A stretch of 44,437 nucleotides of DNA from Aquificota bacterium (GTDB taxonomy: Bacteria; Thermosulfidibacterota; Thermosulfidibacteria; Thermosulfidibacterales; B14-G1): contig WFSL01000009.1 of assembly GCA_015486015.1 (NCBI GenBank), forward strand, positions 1-44,437, given 5' to 3'. Below, piece after piece: positions 7,801-15,541 of this stretch. Position numbers and translations under genes: made by a program. Each line of letters begins with the position of its first letter. Positions within the stretch are counted from its first letter, which is position 1. The notes beneath the pieces were generated by a model. The model made no database searches. It was given only the letters and a program-made list of their open reading frames with translations, and was not told where the DNA came from.

Positions 7801-8062
7801 CCTCTTTACACTCGCTTCGATTCGGCTGTTGCTTAAAAAATTGGGGGGAGAAAGGCTTGTAAAGGGTAAAGAAGGTATCTTCTTGCACCTCTCTCCCTCT
7901 ACACCCCTCGCACAGGACGGCCTCTCTCACCTGGTGAGACAGAAGGGGATGAGGACCCTGGGTGAGTACACACTGGTGATCCCATTAAACGGGGAGGATT
8001 TAAGGGAGGTAGAGGGAATGTTGAAGGAGCTCAGCGAGGGTGTTACCCTGAGCAAAACTTAA
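4865..8062 (+). CDS. mfd: Transcription-repair coupling factor
   Basis: A 1065-residue Mfd. It removes RNA polymerase stalled at DNA lesions and recruits UvrA. The order is: UvrB-like N-terminal region (about 1-270), the CarD-like RNA polymerase interaction domain (PGDYVVHTEQGIGRYIGL at about 403-420), then the RecG-like SF2 translocase with Walker A GDVGYGKTE (about 554-562), DEEHRFG (about 653), LSATPIPRTLHMAL (about 678) and the arginine-finger motif QLRGRVGRG (about 822-830), and the C-terminal TRCF domain. E. coli Mfd has about 1150 residues, so the N-terminal half is somewhat trimmed. The start is GTG immediately after the cysM TAG, without a good ribosome site. It heads an operon with three PPIases. 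Confidence 0.96.
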   Translation: MKALQEVLKAWLRGERPLLTGVRHSLLGYLLYLWRDALPSPPLILLPEEMGEEVKDEISAFQEAVFLPPWDSDPSSGIPPSNMVSAQRMQVLLQLLEQAPILVTTVRGLAQKVIEPDWFVERILVVIKGMEIPREELTKRLVDLGYQWTDQVEEVGGFSVRGYVVDVFPLNEDSPIRIELWGDEVESIRSFHPQTQTSFEEREKALILPYRERRGEGRVPLPSILGARPVVVLYPEDVEIEREGLLLEGDDFLTSQEIEAFIGSLPTLLVNSLHEEGITFPVEGFPLAATHLKGTKRVSQGMNWVRDRLSEGLRVYVSYPLGEQERMLQLFREYDLYPLPLPRFSEREGALYIFPSSLREGFLWPQQRIAIVSHRELLGVRRKRARRHVKSRGDPLTTLRDLAPGDYVVHTEQGIGRYIGLKQVNVEGIKQEFMVIEYDGGDQLLVPITRLHLIQKYRGAHATPPALDKLGGVTWRRTKKRVKKAVEEFAKQLLRIEAERRIAQGHAFTPDTSEQREFEEEFPFDETPDQEKVCREIKEEMESPHPMDRLLCGDVGYGKTEVAMRAAFKAVLDGKQVAVLVPTTILAEQHMETFTERFQHYPVIIEVISRFKSPREQREILDRVKKGEVDILIGTHRLLSRDVTFKDLGLVIVDEEHRFGVRQKERLKEFKRGVDVLSLSATPIPRTLHMALSGVKGMSIMETPPQGRRPVKIQITRWNPSLVRGAIVKELQRGGRVFVVQPRVEGIEELLELVRRLVPGAKVAMAHGQMKAKELEDVMYRFMKGKVDVLVSTPIVESGLDVPFANTLVVKDAHILGLSQLYQLRGRVGRGREMGYAYFFIPHAASLTEEGKKRLHALREFSQLGSGLKLAMRDMEIRGAGTILGTQQWGHASQVGFTLYCQMLEKTVMKLQGQPLKEEAEPRIELGVEALIPSTYVGSEKAKIALYKRIAQAGCPDELLQLQEEMRDRFGPFPKPVRNLFTLASIRLLLKKLGGERLVKGKEGIFLHLSPSTPLAQDGLSHLVRQKGMRTLGEYTLVIPLNGEDLREVEGMLKELSEGVTLSKT

Positions 8063-8080
8063 TACGAAAGGAGTAGAGGT

Positions 8081-8983
8081 ATGAAGAGAGATGTTGTGGT
8101 ATGTATGGCTCTCCTCGTGGCCCTCTCGTGGGCGTATCCTGTGAGGGCAAAGGCCCCAAAGGGTGGCTCCACGCCTCCTGAGGCGAGTAACCCTGTGCTG
8201 GCCCGCTTTGACAATGAGGTGATCACAGCAGAGGACTACGAGGAGGCCTTGAAAACGCTCCCTCCCCAGCTTCAATGGGCCATTCACCAGAATAGGGACC
8301 TCAGGGCCAAGTTCTTGGATAATATTGTGAAAAAGCGTCTCCTGGTTAAGGAGGCCATAGCCAACGGGATAAAAGAGGACCAGGAGATGAAGAGAAAGAT
8401 CGCCCTATTCAGGAATGAGCTCATCCTTGATCGTTATCTGAAAGAGAACCTGAAGGGCATCAGGGTCACGGATGCTGAGGCCCAGGAATACTACAACAAG
8501 CACAAGGCCGAGTTCACCACAGAGGAGAAGGTGAGGGCCAGACACATCTTGGTAAAAGACAAGGCCCAAGCACAGAAGATTCTTGTTGAGCTGAAGAGAG
8601 GGGCAGATTTTGCCACATTGGCCAGGAAGTATTCAATCGACAAGGCCACAGCAGCAAAGGGTGGGGAGTTAGGTTTCTTTGGTAGGGGGGATGTGGTGAG
8701 ACCTTTTGCCGAGGCTGCCTTTTCTATGAAGCCTGGTCAGATTAGCCCTATCGTGAAATCCCCATTCGGATACCACATCATCCAGGTAGAAGAGGTGAGG
8801 CCTGCCAAACAGAAGCCCTTCAGCAAAGTGAAGGGACAGATTAAGAACCAGCTCCTCCAGGAAAAACAACAGCAGGCCTTCGACCGCCTCATTGCGCAGA
8901 TTGAGAAGAAGTGGAAAGTACAGGAGTACCCCGAAAGGCTCAATGGTATCTTTGAGGGGAAGACGCCTGTTAATAAGAAATAG
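8081..8983 (+). CDS. Parvulin-type peptidyl-prolyl isomerase, secreted
   Basis: A 300-residue periplasmic foldase. Residues 1-23 are a signal peptide ([23 protein letters not shown]). A SurA-like N-terminal helical region spans about 36-145 (starts [21 protein letters not shown]). A PpiC rotamase domain spans about 150-247, with the landmarks [19 protein letters not shown] and [10 protein letters not shown]. The protein should catalyse cis-trans isomerisation of prolines and help outer-membrane protein folding. AAGGAG lies upstream of the ATG. The gene is 18 bases from mfd and the following PPIase starts inside it. It is the first of three related PPIases in a row, probably paralogues with different clients. 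Confidence 0.92.
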   Translation: MKRDVVVCMALLVALSWAYPVRAKAPKGGSTPPEASNPVLARFDNEVITAEDYEEALKTLPPQLQWAIHQNRDLRAKFLDNIVKKRLLVKEAIANGIKEDQEMKRKIALFRNELILDRYLKENLKGIRVTDAEAQEYYNKHKAEFTTEEKVRARHILVKDKAQAQKILVELKRGADFATLARKYSIDKATAAKGGELGFFGRGDVVRPFAEAAFSMKPGQISPIVKSPFGYHIIQVEEVRPAKQKPFSKVKGQIKNQLLQEKQQQAFDRLIAQIEKKWKVQEYPERLNGIFEGKTPVNKK

Positions 8984-9854
8984 CCTCTTGCCTTTCTTCC
9001 TCATCCTGGCAGTGGGGTGTGGGAAGACCACTTCCCCTTCCAGGGAGGCAGTGGCGAGGGTGAACGGGGAGGTCATTACCCTTGGAGAATTGAGGGACCG
9101 GTTGGAGGGGATCCCTGGAGAGGAGGGGGCTGTTCCCGAGCTGGTATTGAAGGAGATCATCAAGGAACGTATACTCCTTCAAAAGGCCAAGGAGCTTGGA
9201 CTTCGCCCACCTCATTCCGTGCTTGACCTCATGGCGGAGGAGATTCAGGGGAAGGTCCAACAACCCTCTGCCGCCCCCCTCATTGATCTGGAGAGGAGGC
9301 TCGAGCAGATTTGGCTGATGGGCAAGGTTACAGAATGGCTTTGTCCGCCTTCTGCTGTTCCGGAAGAGGAGGTCAAGACTTATTACAGGACCCACAGACA
9401 GGAGTTCAGGTTGCCCCCAAAGGTAATAGCCAGGCAGATCGTGGTGACCACCCGGGGAGAGGCCCAGCGGATCCTCAAGGTCCTGAAGGCCCGAAAGGCC
9501 ACTTTCGAGGAGATGGCTAAGAGGTACTCTATTGGCCCAGAAGGAGAGAGGGGTGGCCTCATGCCCCCCATCTACAAGGGAGAGGAGCCCCCAGGGTTTG
9601 GCGTGCTCTTCACCTTGAGGAGGGGGAAAGTGAGCGGGGTGATACACTCCCCTTACGGATACCACATATTCAAGGTGGTTAGGAGGGAAGGGGCCAGGGT
9701 GCTTTCGTACTCCAGGGTGAGAAGCATAATCAAAAAGAGGATACAGGAGGCTGAGGCGGAAGATTGCCTTCAAAGGTGGCTGGCTTCTGCTATGCAAAAA
9801 GGGAAAATCGAGATATACAAGGATAAACTTTCTCTACTGGAGGAGGAACCATGA
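8943..9854 (+). CDS. Parvulin-type peptidyl-prolyl isomerase lipoprotein
   Basis: About 303 residues. The N terminus [18 protein letters not shown] is basic then hydrophobic and ends in the lipobox LAVGC, so the mature protein is a lipoprotein, probably anchored in a membrane facing the periplasm. A SurA-like helical domain (begins [19 protein letters not shown]) is followed by a parvulin domain with [18 protein letters not shown] and [12 protein letters not shown]. The rotamase domain has lost the usual GG-DLG spacing, so activity may be reduced. I choose ATG 8943, which overlaps the previous gene by 41 bases and gives a normal lipoprotein signal; a TTG at 8892 would put a long basic tail ahead of it. 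Its ATGA stop-start overlap joins it to the next gene. Confidence 0.85.
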   Translation: MVSLRGRRLLIRNSLLPFFLILAVGCGKTTSPSREAVARVNGEVITLGELRDRLEGIPGEEGAVPELVLKEIIKERILLQKAKELGLRPPHSVLDLMAEEIQGKVQQPSAAPLIDLERRLEQIWLMGKVTEWLCPPSAVPEEEVKTYYRTHRQEFRLPPKVIARQIVVTTRGEAQRILKVLKARKATFEEMAKRYSIGPEGERGGLMPPIYKGEEPPGFGVLFTLRRGKVSGVIHSPYGYHIFKVVRREGARVLSYSRVRSIIKKRIQEAEAEDCLQRWLASAMQKGKIEIYKDKLSLLEEEP

Positions 9855-10780
9855 GAAGCTCTGTCACCGCACTAACCTTCTCCCTTCTGATCTTCCTACT
9901 TCCGTCCTTGGGAGAGGGAGTCATTATAGAAAAGGTGGTAGCGGTAGTGAACGATCAGGTGATAACCCTCACCGAACTCCAAGAGAGGGCCATACTCATT
10001 CGGAGGGCCTTGAGAAACCCCAATGTCCCTTTGAGGGAGGTGTTGAGGCACATAATAGTGGAGACGGTTCAGGTGCAAAGGGCAAAGAAACTGGGGCTCA
10101 CTGTTCCTGATGACGTGGTAGACGACTATATAGAAAACTTCAAAAAGGCAAACAACTTAGATGATGCATCTTTCTTGAAGCTCCTTAAGGACTGGGGGAT
10201 CACCCTTGAGGGTTATAGGGAGGAAGTGAGGAGGAGGATTCTCATCTCCAAGGTAGTGAATCTGGAGGTGAAGTCGAGGATAGCGGTCCCAGAGGAAGAG
10301 GTGAGGGAGTACTACGATAATCACAAGGATCAACAGTACTTACTGCCAGCCAAAGCGAGGTTCGCAGACATTTACATCCCTTACGGCAGTGACAGGGAAG
10401 AGGCTGTTAGTAAGGCAGAGGCTATCTTTCAGAAGCTCAAATTGGGGGAGAGTTTCAAGAAGATGGCCTCCCTTTACTCCCAAGGGCCCAATGCACAGGA
10501 GGGAGGAGACATGGGTTGGGTGAGGAAGGGGGAGCTTTTGCGCCCCTTGGATGCCTTTCTCTTCTCCCCTAATGTCAAGGCTGGGGACATGAAGCTCATT
10601 AAAACTGATGCAGGTATCCATATTGTCAAGCTAATAGAGAGGCAAGAGAGAAACTATGTCCCCTTTGACAGTGTGAAGGGAGAAATAGAGAGGAAAATGA
10701 TCCAGGAAAGGACCTCCGAGCGTTACAACCGTTGGCTCCAGTCCCTCATGAAGAAGGCCTATGTGAAGGTACTAATGTGA
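9851..10780 (+). CDS. SurA-like periplasmic chaperone/PPIase
   Basis: A 309-residue protein with a signal peptide (about residues 1-23, hydrophobic core LTFSLLIFLLPSL) followed by EKVVAVVNDQVITLTELQERA, the classic SurA N-terminal start. The helical chaperone core runs to about residue 155 and a single parvulin domain covers about 165-265 (ARFADIYIPYG, QEGGDMGWVRKGEL, TDAGIHIVKLIE). E. coli SurA has two parvulin domains, so this is the one-domain type common outside gammaproteobacteria. It would escort outer-membrane proteins through the periplasm. It overlaps both neighbours by four bases, so the order ppiase-ppiase-surA is one operon behind mfd. The symbol surA is plausible but not assigned because three paralogues are present. 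Confidence 0.88.
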   Translation: MRSSVTALTFSLLIFLLPSLGEGVIIEKVVAVVNDQVITLTELQERAILIRRALRNPNVPLREVLRHIIVETVQVQRAKKLGLTVPDDVVDDYIENFKKANNLDDASFLKLLKDWGITLEGYREEVRRRILISKVVNLEVKSRIAVPEEEVREYYDNHKDQQYLLPAKARFADIYIPYGSDREEAVSKAEAIFQKLKLGESFKKMASLYSQGPNAQEGGDMGWVRKGELLRPLDAFLFSPNVKAGDMKLIKTDAGIHIVKLIERQERNYVPFDSVKGEIERKMIQERTSERYNRWLQSLMKKAYVKVLM

Positions 10781-11721
10781 GACCTTCGAGCGTACTCCTC
10801 TTCTTTGTAGATGGTTTGGGGATATCTCGGAGATCTACATTCAGCCACACTTGCCTATTCAGTATTGATAGTGCTGAACCTTGCAGAGAGCTTCCATACG
10901 ATGGACTGCTCATAGCCGCCGACGCCCAGCTGGGTGTCCCTGGGCTTCCCCAGAGTGCAACAGGACAGACTGCCCTCTTTACGGGCGTGAATGCCCCCGT
11001 TCTGATGGGGAGGCATGTGAGTGGTATGCCGGGCCCCACGCTGAGGGAGGTGATTAGAAGAAATGGCATCTTCTCCAAGCTTATAAAGAGGGGCATGGAT
11101 GCCACTGAGCTGTGCTTTGCCAATGGCTTCACACCTCCGTTCTTTAAAGGGAGAGTAGGGATCTCTGTGTCCACCTGGCACGCCCAGACAGCTGGGGTTC
11201 GCTTAAGAACACTTCAGGACCTCTCTGCAGGTGAGGCCCTCTACCATGACTTCACCAATGCCTCACTTATCAAAAGGGGTTTTTCTCTTCCCCTGCTCTC
11301 CTCTCAAGAGGCAGGGGAGGTACTGGCGGGTATCGTTCAGCAACATCGGTTCACTGTCTACGAGTATTTCCTTACGGACCTGGTGGGGCATGGGAGGGTA
11401 GACAAGTCTCCTTTCCAGGTGATGCGTGATCTCGACCTCATGCTCTGCTCGCTATTGGAGTGCCTTCCCTTGGGAGATGTGGCTGTGGTTCTCACCAGCG
11501 ATCATGGAAATGTGGAGGATGTGAACAGAACCACCCACACTACCAACCCCGTGCCTGTAATGGTTTGGGGGGTGGAAAAGGAATATGCCTTATCCGTTAG
11601 GACCATCCAGGACATACCTGGCCTCGTGGAAACGTTATTGGCAACTCACCTTACCGCTATGCCCACCTCCGAGATGTCCGCACTCTTGCAAAGGCCCATC
11701 ACCCTCACCACATCTCCATAG
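10777..11721 (+). CDS. Metalloenzyme of the alkaline phosphatase/iPGM superfamily
   Basis: A 314-residue protein starting at GTG 10777 in a GTGA overlap with the surA-like stop. The metal-binding residues of cofactor-independent phosphoglycerate mutase are recognisable: D12 in FFVDGLG, the QSATGQTAL segment in place of the nucleophile loop, D and H in FLTDLVGHGRVD, DH in TSDHGNVED, and H in THTTNPVPV. True iPGM is about 510 residues and has an inserted transferase domain; here only a short insert is present, so mutase activity is doubtful. Proteins of this size are annotated as metalloenzyme or phosphodiesterase-like; the substrate is unknown. The last 76 bases overlap the 3' end of exbD on the other strand. 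Confidence 0.82.
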   Translation: MRPSSVLLFFVDGLGISRRSTFSHTCLFSIDSAEPCRELPYDGLLIAADAQLGVPGLPQSATGQTALFTGVNAPVLMGRHVSGMPGPTLREVIRRNGIFSKLIKRGMDATELCFANGFTPPFFKGRVGISVSTWHAQTAGVRLRTLQDLSAGEALYHDFTNASLIKRGFSLPLLSSQEAGEVLAGIVQQHRFTVYEYFLTDLVGHGRVDKSPFQVMRDLDLMLCSLLECLPLGDVAVVLTSDHGNVEDVNRTTHTTNPVPVMVWGVEKEYALSVRTIQDIPGLVETLLATHLTAMPTSEMSALLQRPITLTTSP

Positions 11722-12038
11722 GGAAGTGAACGGTCCGCCCTCACCACCACAGAGGAGATCTTACCTTTCTCCTTCGAGAGCCTATCTTCTAAACCTCCCC
11801 AGGATACTGGCTCACCATTCCAGAAAAGGGCCCCAGAGGCAGTCATTTCTATGACCACCTCCTCCTTCTTCACTTTGGACTCCCCTGCCTTTGCCTTTGG
11901 AAGGGCTACCTCCAACCTCTTCTGGAAGGTGACAAACTGAGTGGAAACCATAAAGAATATAAGCAGAAGGAAGACCACGTCTATTAGTGGGGTATAGTCT
12001 AAACTGAAGTCCTCCTCGTGTCCCCTCAGAAACCTCAT
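11646..12038 (-). CDS. exbD: ExbD/TolR family biopolymer transport protein
   Basis: A 130-residue protein with a short cytoplasmic N terminus, one membrane helix (about 17-36) that carries the conserved proton-path Asp at D20 in PLIDVVF, and a periplasmic domain that ends in VGIAVR as the family normally does. With ExbB it forms a proton-driven motor that energises TonB-dependent uptake or, as TolR, outer-membrane constriction. It follows exbB by three bases. No tonB or tolA is near, so the client cannot be told. Its final 76 bases lie antisense to the convergent metalloenzyme gene; because both C termini look normal, the overlap appears real and not a frame error. Confidence 0.92.
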   Translation of the reverse strand: MRFLRGHEEDFSLDYTPLIDVVFLLLIFFMVSTQFVTFQKRLEVALPKAKAGESKVKKEEVVIEMTASGALFWNGEPVSWGGLEDRLSKEKGKISSVVVRADRSLPYGDVVRVMGLCKSADISEVGIAVR

Positions 12039-12041
12039 CCC

Positions 12042-12659
12042 TTACCCCTTCTCCTCTGATATTCCCTCCAAGAATGAGATAGCCACCTCCTCCATCTCCA
12101 CCACATATCGATCTATCTTGCCTCTAAGGTAGTGGTATCCTGCAAGGGTGGGGATGGCCACTATGAGTCCAGCCGCTGTGGTTAAGAGGGCCTCTGAGAT
12201 CCCAGAGGCGATAAGCCCAGGGTGTCCAGTGCCTGCTTTAGCAATTACAGAAAATGCATGGATCATACCCAGCACAGTACCCAATAGGCCCAGCATAGGT
12301 GCAAGGTTTGCTATGACACCCATCATCCTAAGGTTTGTGGAGAGGAGGGCCGCCTCATGTTGCCCTACCCCCTCCACCGCATGGGCCACCTCACTCAGAC
12401 CGTAAGTCATCCTTTCTGCGCCCGCCCTTATCACTCTGGCCATGGCAGAATCGTACCTATCACATAGGGTGGTGAGGGCCTCCACCTCCCTGCCCCTTTC
12501 CTTGAAGAAACTCAGCTCCGTTACAAGGCCTTCTGGAATTACCTTAGAGCGTCTAAGCGCATAGAGCCTCTCCATAAAGATAGCCAAAGCAAGGATGGAT
12601 AAACATATTATGGGATACATCACAACCCCGCCTTCCTGGATCCACATCCAGACCCTCAA
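12042..12659 (-). CDS. exbB: ExbB/TolQ family proton channel protein
   Basis: About 205 residues with three membrane spans: near the N terminus (VVMYPIICLSILALAIFM), the middle (VIANLAPMLGLLGTVLGMI) and the last third (LLTTAAGLIVAIPTLAGY). The LAPMLGLLGTVLGMI and TTAAGLIVAIP stretches are ExbB/TolQ/MotA hallmarks, including the helix residues facing the channel. I choose the TTG at 12659 because GGGAGGTG lies five bases before it and a strong promoter sits at 12715-12687, so a longer form from 12704 would begin inside the promoter. It works with ExbD as the inner-membrane stator. The pair is isolated between the metalloenzyme and paaK. Confidence 0.9.
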   Translation of the reverse strand: MRVWMWIQEGGVVMYPIICLSILALAIFMERLYALRRSKVIPEGLVTELSFFKERGREVEALTTLCDRYDSAMARVIRAGAERMTYGLSEVAHAVEGVGQHEAALLSTNLRMMGVIANLAPMLGLLGTVLGMIHAFSVIAKAGTGHPGLIASGISEALLTTAAGLIVAIPTLAGYHYLRGKIDRYVVEMEEVAISFLEGISEEKG

Positions 12660-12686
12660 GGATTCACCTCCCTCAATGAATCTCGG

Positions 12687-12715
12687 CTTATAGAGATGGC
12701 ACAAAAGGGATTCAA
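12687..12715 (-). promoter_or_regulatory. Sigma70-type promoter of exbBD
   Basis: On the minus strand TTGAAT (12715-12710), a 17-base spacer and TATAAG (12692-12687) form a good promoter 27 bases before the exbB TTG. The same hexamers occur before livK. A start near 12680 leaves a leader of about 21 bases. Confidence 0.6.
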
Positions 12716-12759
12716 AGGCAACTTGCCGGACAGAAGAAAGTAAAAAGGCCAGGGCATCA

Positions 12760-14046
12760 TCAGATTTCTCTTTCGTCTACTACCGCCCTTTGTTTCCCTT
12801 TGGATACCTCAATGGTCCCAGGCTCCAAGAGTTTGACAGTGATATCCAGGCCCAGCCTGTCAAGAAACTCCTTCATTATCCTGCTGGCTAAGGGGGCCCT
12901 CTCTCCGCCTGCCACTGGGCTCTCCACCTGAACCTCCATCTGATCCAACCCCTCTTCCCGGTAGAGACGTATGAGATAGTTGGGCCCTACCTCAAATGAG
13001 AGGAGAATATCCTCTATCTGACTGGGGAAGAGGTTGATCCCACGTATGATGAGCATGTCGTCTACTCTCCCCTTCACCCTGGCCATGCGCACTAAGGTTC
13101 CTCCACATTCGCAGGGTTTGTATTCAAGGGAAGTGAGGTCCCCCGTGCGGAACCTCACCATTGGGAAGGCCTCCTTCGTGAGGGTTGTAAGCACCAGTTC
13201 CCCCTCCTCCCCTGGGCCCAATGCCTCCCCCGTAGTAGGATTTATTACTTCGGGGTAAAAGTGGTCTTCGTTTATGTGAAGCCCATTCCGATACTGGCAT
13301 TCAAATGCTACACCCGGTCCGCCCACTTCAGCAAGTCCATAATTGTCTAAGGCCCTGATGGAGAGATGATCCTCTATCTGGTGCCTGATAGCCTCCGACC
13401 AGGGTTCAGCCCCAAAAAATCCCACCCTTAGGGAGGTGTCTTTGGGCTCAACGCCCATTTCCCGCAGGCAATGGCCTATGCGTAAGGCATGAGAGGGGAG
13501 GCTCACCAGGGCTGTGGTCTTGAAGTTTATCATTACACTGATCTGCCTGGAGATGCCCATGGCCGAAGCAGGGATCACCGTGACGCCTATGAGCTCGGCC
13601 CCGGCATGAAAGCCAAAACCCCCTGTGAAGAGCCCATAGTTGAATGAAACCTGAAGCACATCCCTTTCCCCCAACTCCCCCGCCATGAGGACTCTGGCGT
13701 TGAGGTGACCCCAGTGCTGGAGGTCCCTTCTTGTGTAACCTACAACGATGGGCCTCCCCGTGGTCCCGCTGCTGGTGTGGATCCTGGCTACCTTTGCGAG
13801 GGGTACGGCAAAGAAGTCGTAGGGAAAACCCCTGAGCAGGTCCCCTTTAGTAGTAAACGGGACCTCTCTCAGTTCCTGGAGAGAGTTAATGTCACCGGGT
13901 CCTATCCCGCTCTTGTCGAACAGGGATTGGTAAAAAGGCACATGCCTGTAAGCATGGTGGAGAGTGGACTGGAGGCGCTCCAACTGGATCTGTTCCAGCT
14001 CCTCTCTGTCCATGGTCTCGTACTTAGGATCCCACATCCATTTCAT
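12760..14046 (-). CDS. paaK: Phenylacetate-CoA ligase family protein
   Basis: A 428-residue member of the adenylate-forming PaaK family, which activates aryl acids to CoA thioesters using ATP. The P-loop-like motif TSSGTTGRPI is at residues 91-100, the aromatic-acid pocket region includes FNYGLFTGGFGFH, and the later motifs are DNYGLAEVGGPGVA, FRTGDLT and the hinge KGRVDDMLIIRGINLFPSQIE. A zinc-type CxCGG sequence (CECGG) lies near residue 316, as in many anaerobe homologues. The ATG has GGGGGAAG upstream. It is the last gene of the livKHMGF cluster, an association common in anaerobic deltaproteobacteria, where it is thought to serve aryl acids arising from aromatic amino acid fermentation; this link is inference. 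Confidence 0.93.
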   Translation of the reverse strand: MKWMWDPKYETMDREELEQIQLERLQSTLHHAYRHVPFYQSLFDKSGIGPGDINSLQELREVPFTTKGDLLRGFPYDFFAVPLAKVARIHTSSGTTGRPIVVGYTRRDLQHWGHLNARVLMAGELGERDVLQVSFNYGLFTGGFGFHAGAELIGVTVIPASAMGISRQISVMINFKTTALVSLPSHALRIGHCLREMGVEPKDTSLRVGFFGAEPWSEAIRHQIEDHLSIRALDNYGLAEVGGPGVAFECQYRNGLHINEDHFYPEVINPTTGEALGPGEEGELVLTTLTKEAFPMVRFRTGDLTSLEYKPCECGGTLVRMARVKGRVDDMLIIRGINLFPSQIEDILLSFEVGPNYLIRLYREEGLDQMEVQVESPVAGGERAPLASRIMKEFLDRLGLDITVKLLEPGTIEVSKGKQRAVVDEREI

Positions 14047-14055
14047 CTCTTCCCC

Positions 14056-14784
14056 CTATTCGAAGAAACCCTCCCTGGCCCTTCCAAGGTACACATCCAA
14101 AACGGTGTCGTCACGCCTAAGCATCCCTGTCTCCCCTGAGAGAATTACTGCTCCAGACTCCATTACGTAAGCCCTCTGGGCAAAGTTCAGGGCCAGGCGG
14201 GCGTTCTGCTCCACTAAGACAATGGACAGAGAGCACTCTTCCCTGAGTTTCTTCAGAGTAGTGTATATCTCTTCCACTATCATGGGTGCCAGTCCCAAGC
14301 TTGGTTCATCCAGGAGAAGGATCCTGGGATCGCCCATGAGGGCCCTACCTAAGGCCAACATCTGCTGTTCTCCTCCTGAAAGTGAACCTGCGAGTTGCCT
14401 CTTGCGCTCTGCCAATGGGGGGAAGAGGGACCACACCCATTCCATGGTCTTTTTGATCCATCCCTTCTCCCCTTTTCTATTAAATCCCCCCAGCAGTAAG
14501 TTCTCCTCCACCGTGAGGGTCGGAAAAACCTGACGCCCTTCGGGCACCTGAATAATACCCATTTTTACCAGCTCATGGGGTGCGAGACGGGAGATCTCTC
14601 TCCCCTTAAGCCTGATCTCTCCCTCCCTCTTCGCTACCCCAGAGAGCGCCATGAGGATGGAGCTCTTACCAGCCCCGTTGGGTCCTATGAAAGCGATGGC
14701 CTCACCCTCATAGAGGTGGAAGCTCACCCCTTTAACTGCCTGGATGCGGCCATAGTATACCTTCAATCCCCTAACCCTGAGCAC
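14056..14784 (-). CDS. livF: Branched-chain amino acid ABC transporter ATPase
   Basis: About 242 residues, the LivF-type ATPase of the branched-chain amino acid uptake system. Walker A is GPNGAGKSS (about 34-42), the signature is LSGGEQQMLALGRAL, and Walker B is ILLLDEPSLGL. LivF proteins typically start M-L-x-V, so I use the GTG at 14784 (MLRVRGLKVYYG); an in-frame TTG at 14796 would add four residues. It overlaps the 3' end of livG by 14 bases and is nine bases ahead of paaK. It would act on the cytoplasmic face with LivG, powering LivHM. Confidence 0.94.
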   Translation of the reverse strand: MLRVRGLKVYYGRIQAVKGVSFHLYEGEAIAFIGPNGAGKSSILMALSGVAKREGEIRLKGREISRLAPHELVKMGIIQVPEGRQVFPTLTVEENLLLGGFNRKGEKGWIKKTMEWVWSLFPPLAERKRQLAGSLSGGEQQMLALGRALMGDPRILLLDEPSLGLAPMIVEEIYTTLKKLREECSLSIVLVEQNARLALNFAQRAYVMESGAVILSGETGMLRRDDTVLDVYLGRAREGFFE

Positions 14785-15541
14785 CCCTCTCTCCAAGATA
14801 AGCCTTTATCACACTCCTCTCCCTCTTTACCGCCAGCGGGGTCCCTTCGTATATCTTCTTCCCGAAATTAAGGACAATCACCCATTCGGAGATCCCCATC
14901 ACCAGATCCATATCGTGCTCCACCAGGAAAACGGTTATTCCCTCTTCCTTTAACCCTTGAATAAACCTGGCAATGGAGAGGGTCTCCTTTGTGGTGAGAC
15001 CTGCTGCCGGTTCATCCAAGAGCAGTAGCCTCGGCCTCGAGGAAAGGGCCCGGGCGATCTCCACCTTCCTCTGCAAGCCGAAAGGAAGGTTCCCTGCAAG
15101 GGCACCCTGGTATGGCGCCAGTCCCATCCTCTCCAACAACTCTAAAGCACGATCCCTGAGCTGCTCCATCTCCCTGCGCGCCCTGGGAAGTCCAAAGCCC
15201 CCTCCAAAAAAACCAGAGTGGGTGTGGCGAAACCCTCCAATCATCACATTCTCGAGCACCGTCATCTCTTGGAATATCTGGAGGTTCTGAAAGGTCCTTG
15301 CTATACCCAAGGCCGCCCTTCTGTGCGCAGGCCACTTGCCGATGTCTTGGCCCAGGAATATCACGCGTCCAGCATCCATGGGAAGTACTCCGGTGAGGAT
15401 ATTAAAGAAGGTGGTCTTACCGGATCCATTGGGCCCTATGAGAGCAGTAATAGTCCCTTCCTGGAGGGTGACGTCCACCCCGTTCAGGGCCTTTACTCCG
15501 CCAAAGGACTTCGTCACCTCCTGGGCCTCAAGGAGCACCAT
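14771..15541 (-). CDS. livG: Branched-chain amino acid ABC transporter ATPase
   Basis: A 256-residue ATPase partner of LivF. Walker A is GPNGSGKTT (36-44), followed by the LivG-specific long helical insert (IARTFQNLQIFQEMTVLENVMIG begins about 80). The signature LPFGLQRKVEIARAL replaces the usual LSYGQQR form, a common LivG variation, and Walker B is LLLLDEPAAGL. The C-terminal PLAVKRERSVIKAYLGE tail is typical. ATG 15541 has GGGGGAG upstream. It overlaps livM by 14 bases and livF by 14 bases, so translation of all three is coupled. Confidence 0.95.
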   Translation of the reverse strand: MVLLEAQEVTKSFGGVKALNGVDVTLQEGTITALIGPNGSGKTTFFNILTGVLPMDAGRVIFLGQDIGKWPAHRRAALGIARTFQNLQIFQEMTVLENVMIGGFRHTHSGFFGGGFGLPRARREMEQLRDRALELLERMGLAPYQGALAGNLPFGLQRKVEIARALSSRPRLLLLDEPAAGLTTKETLSIARFIQGLKEEGITVFLVEHDMDLVMGISEWVIVLNFGKKIYEGTPLAVKRERSVIKAYLGERGAQG

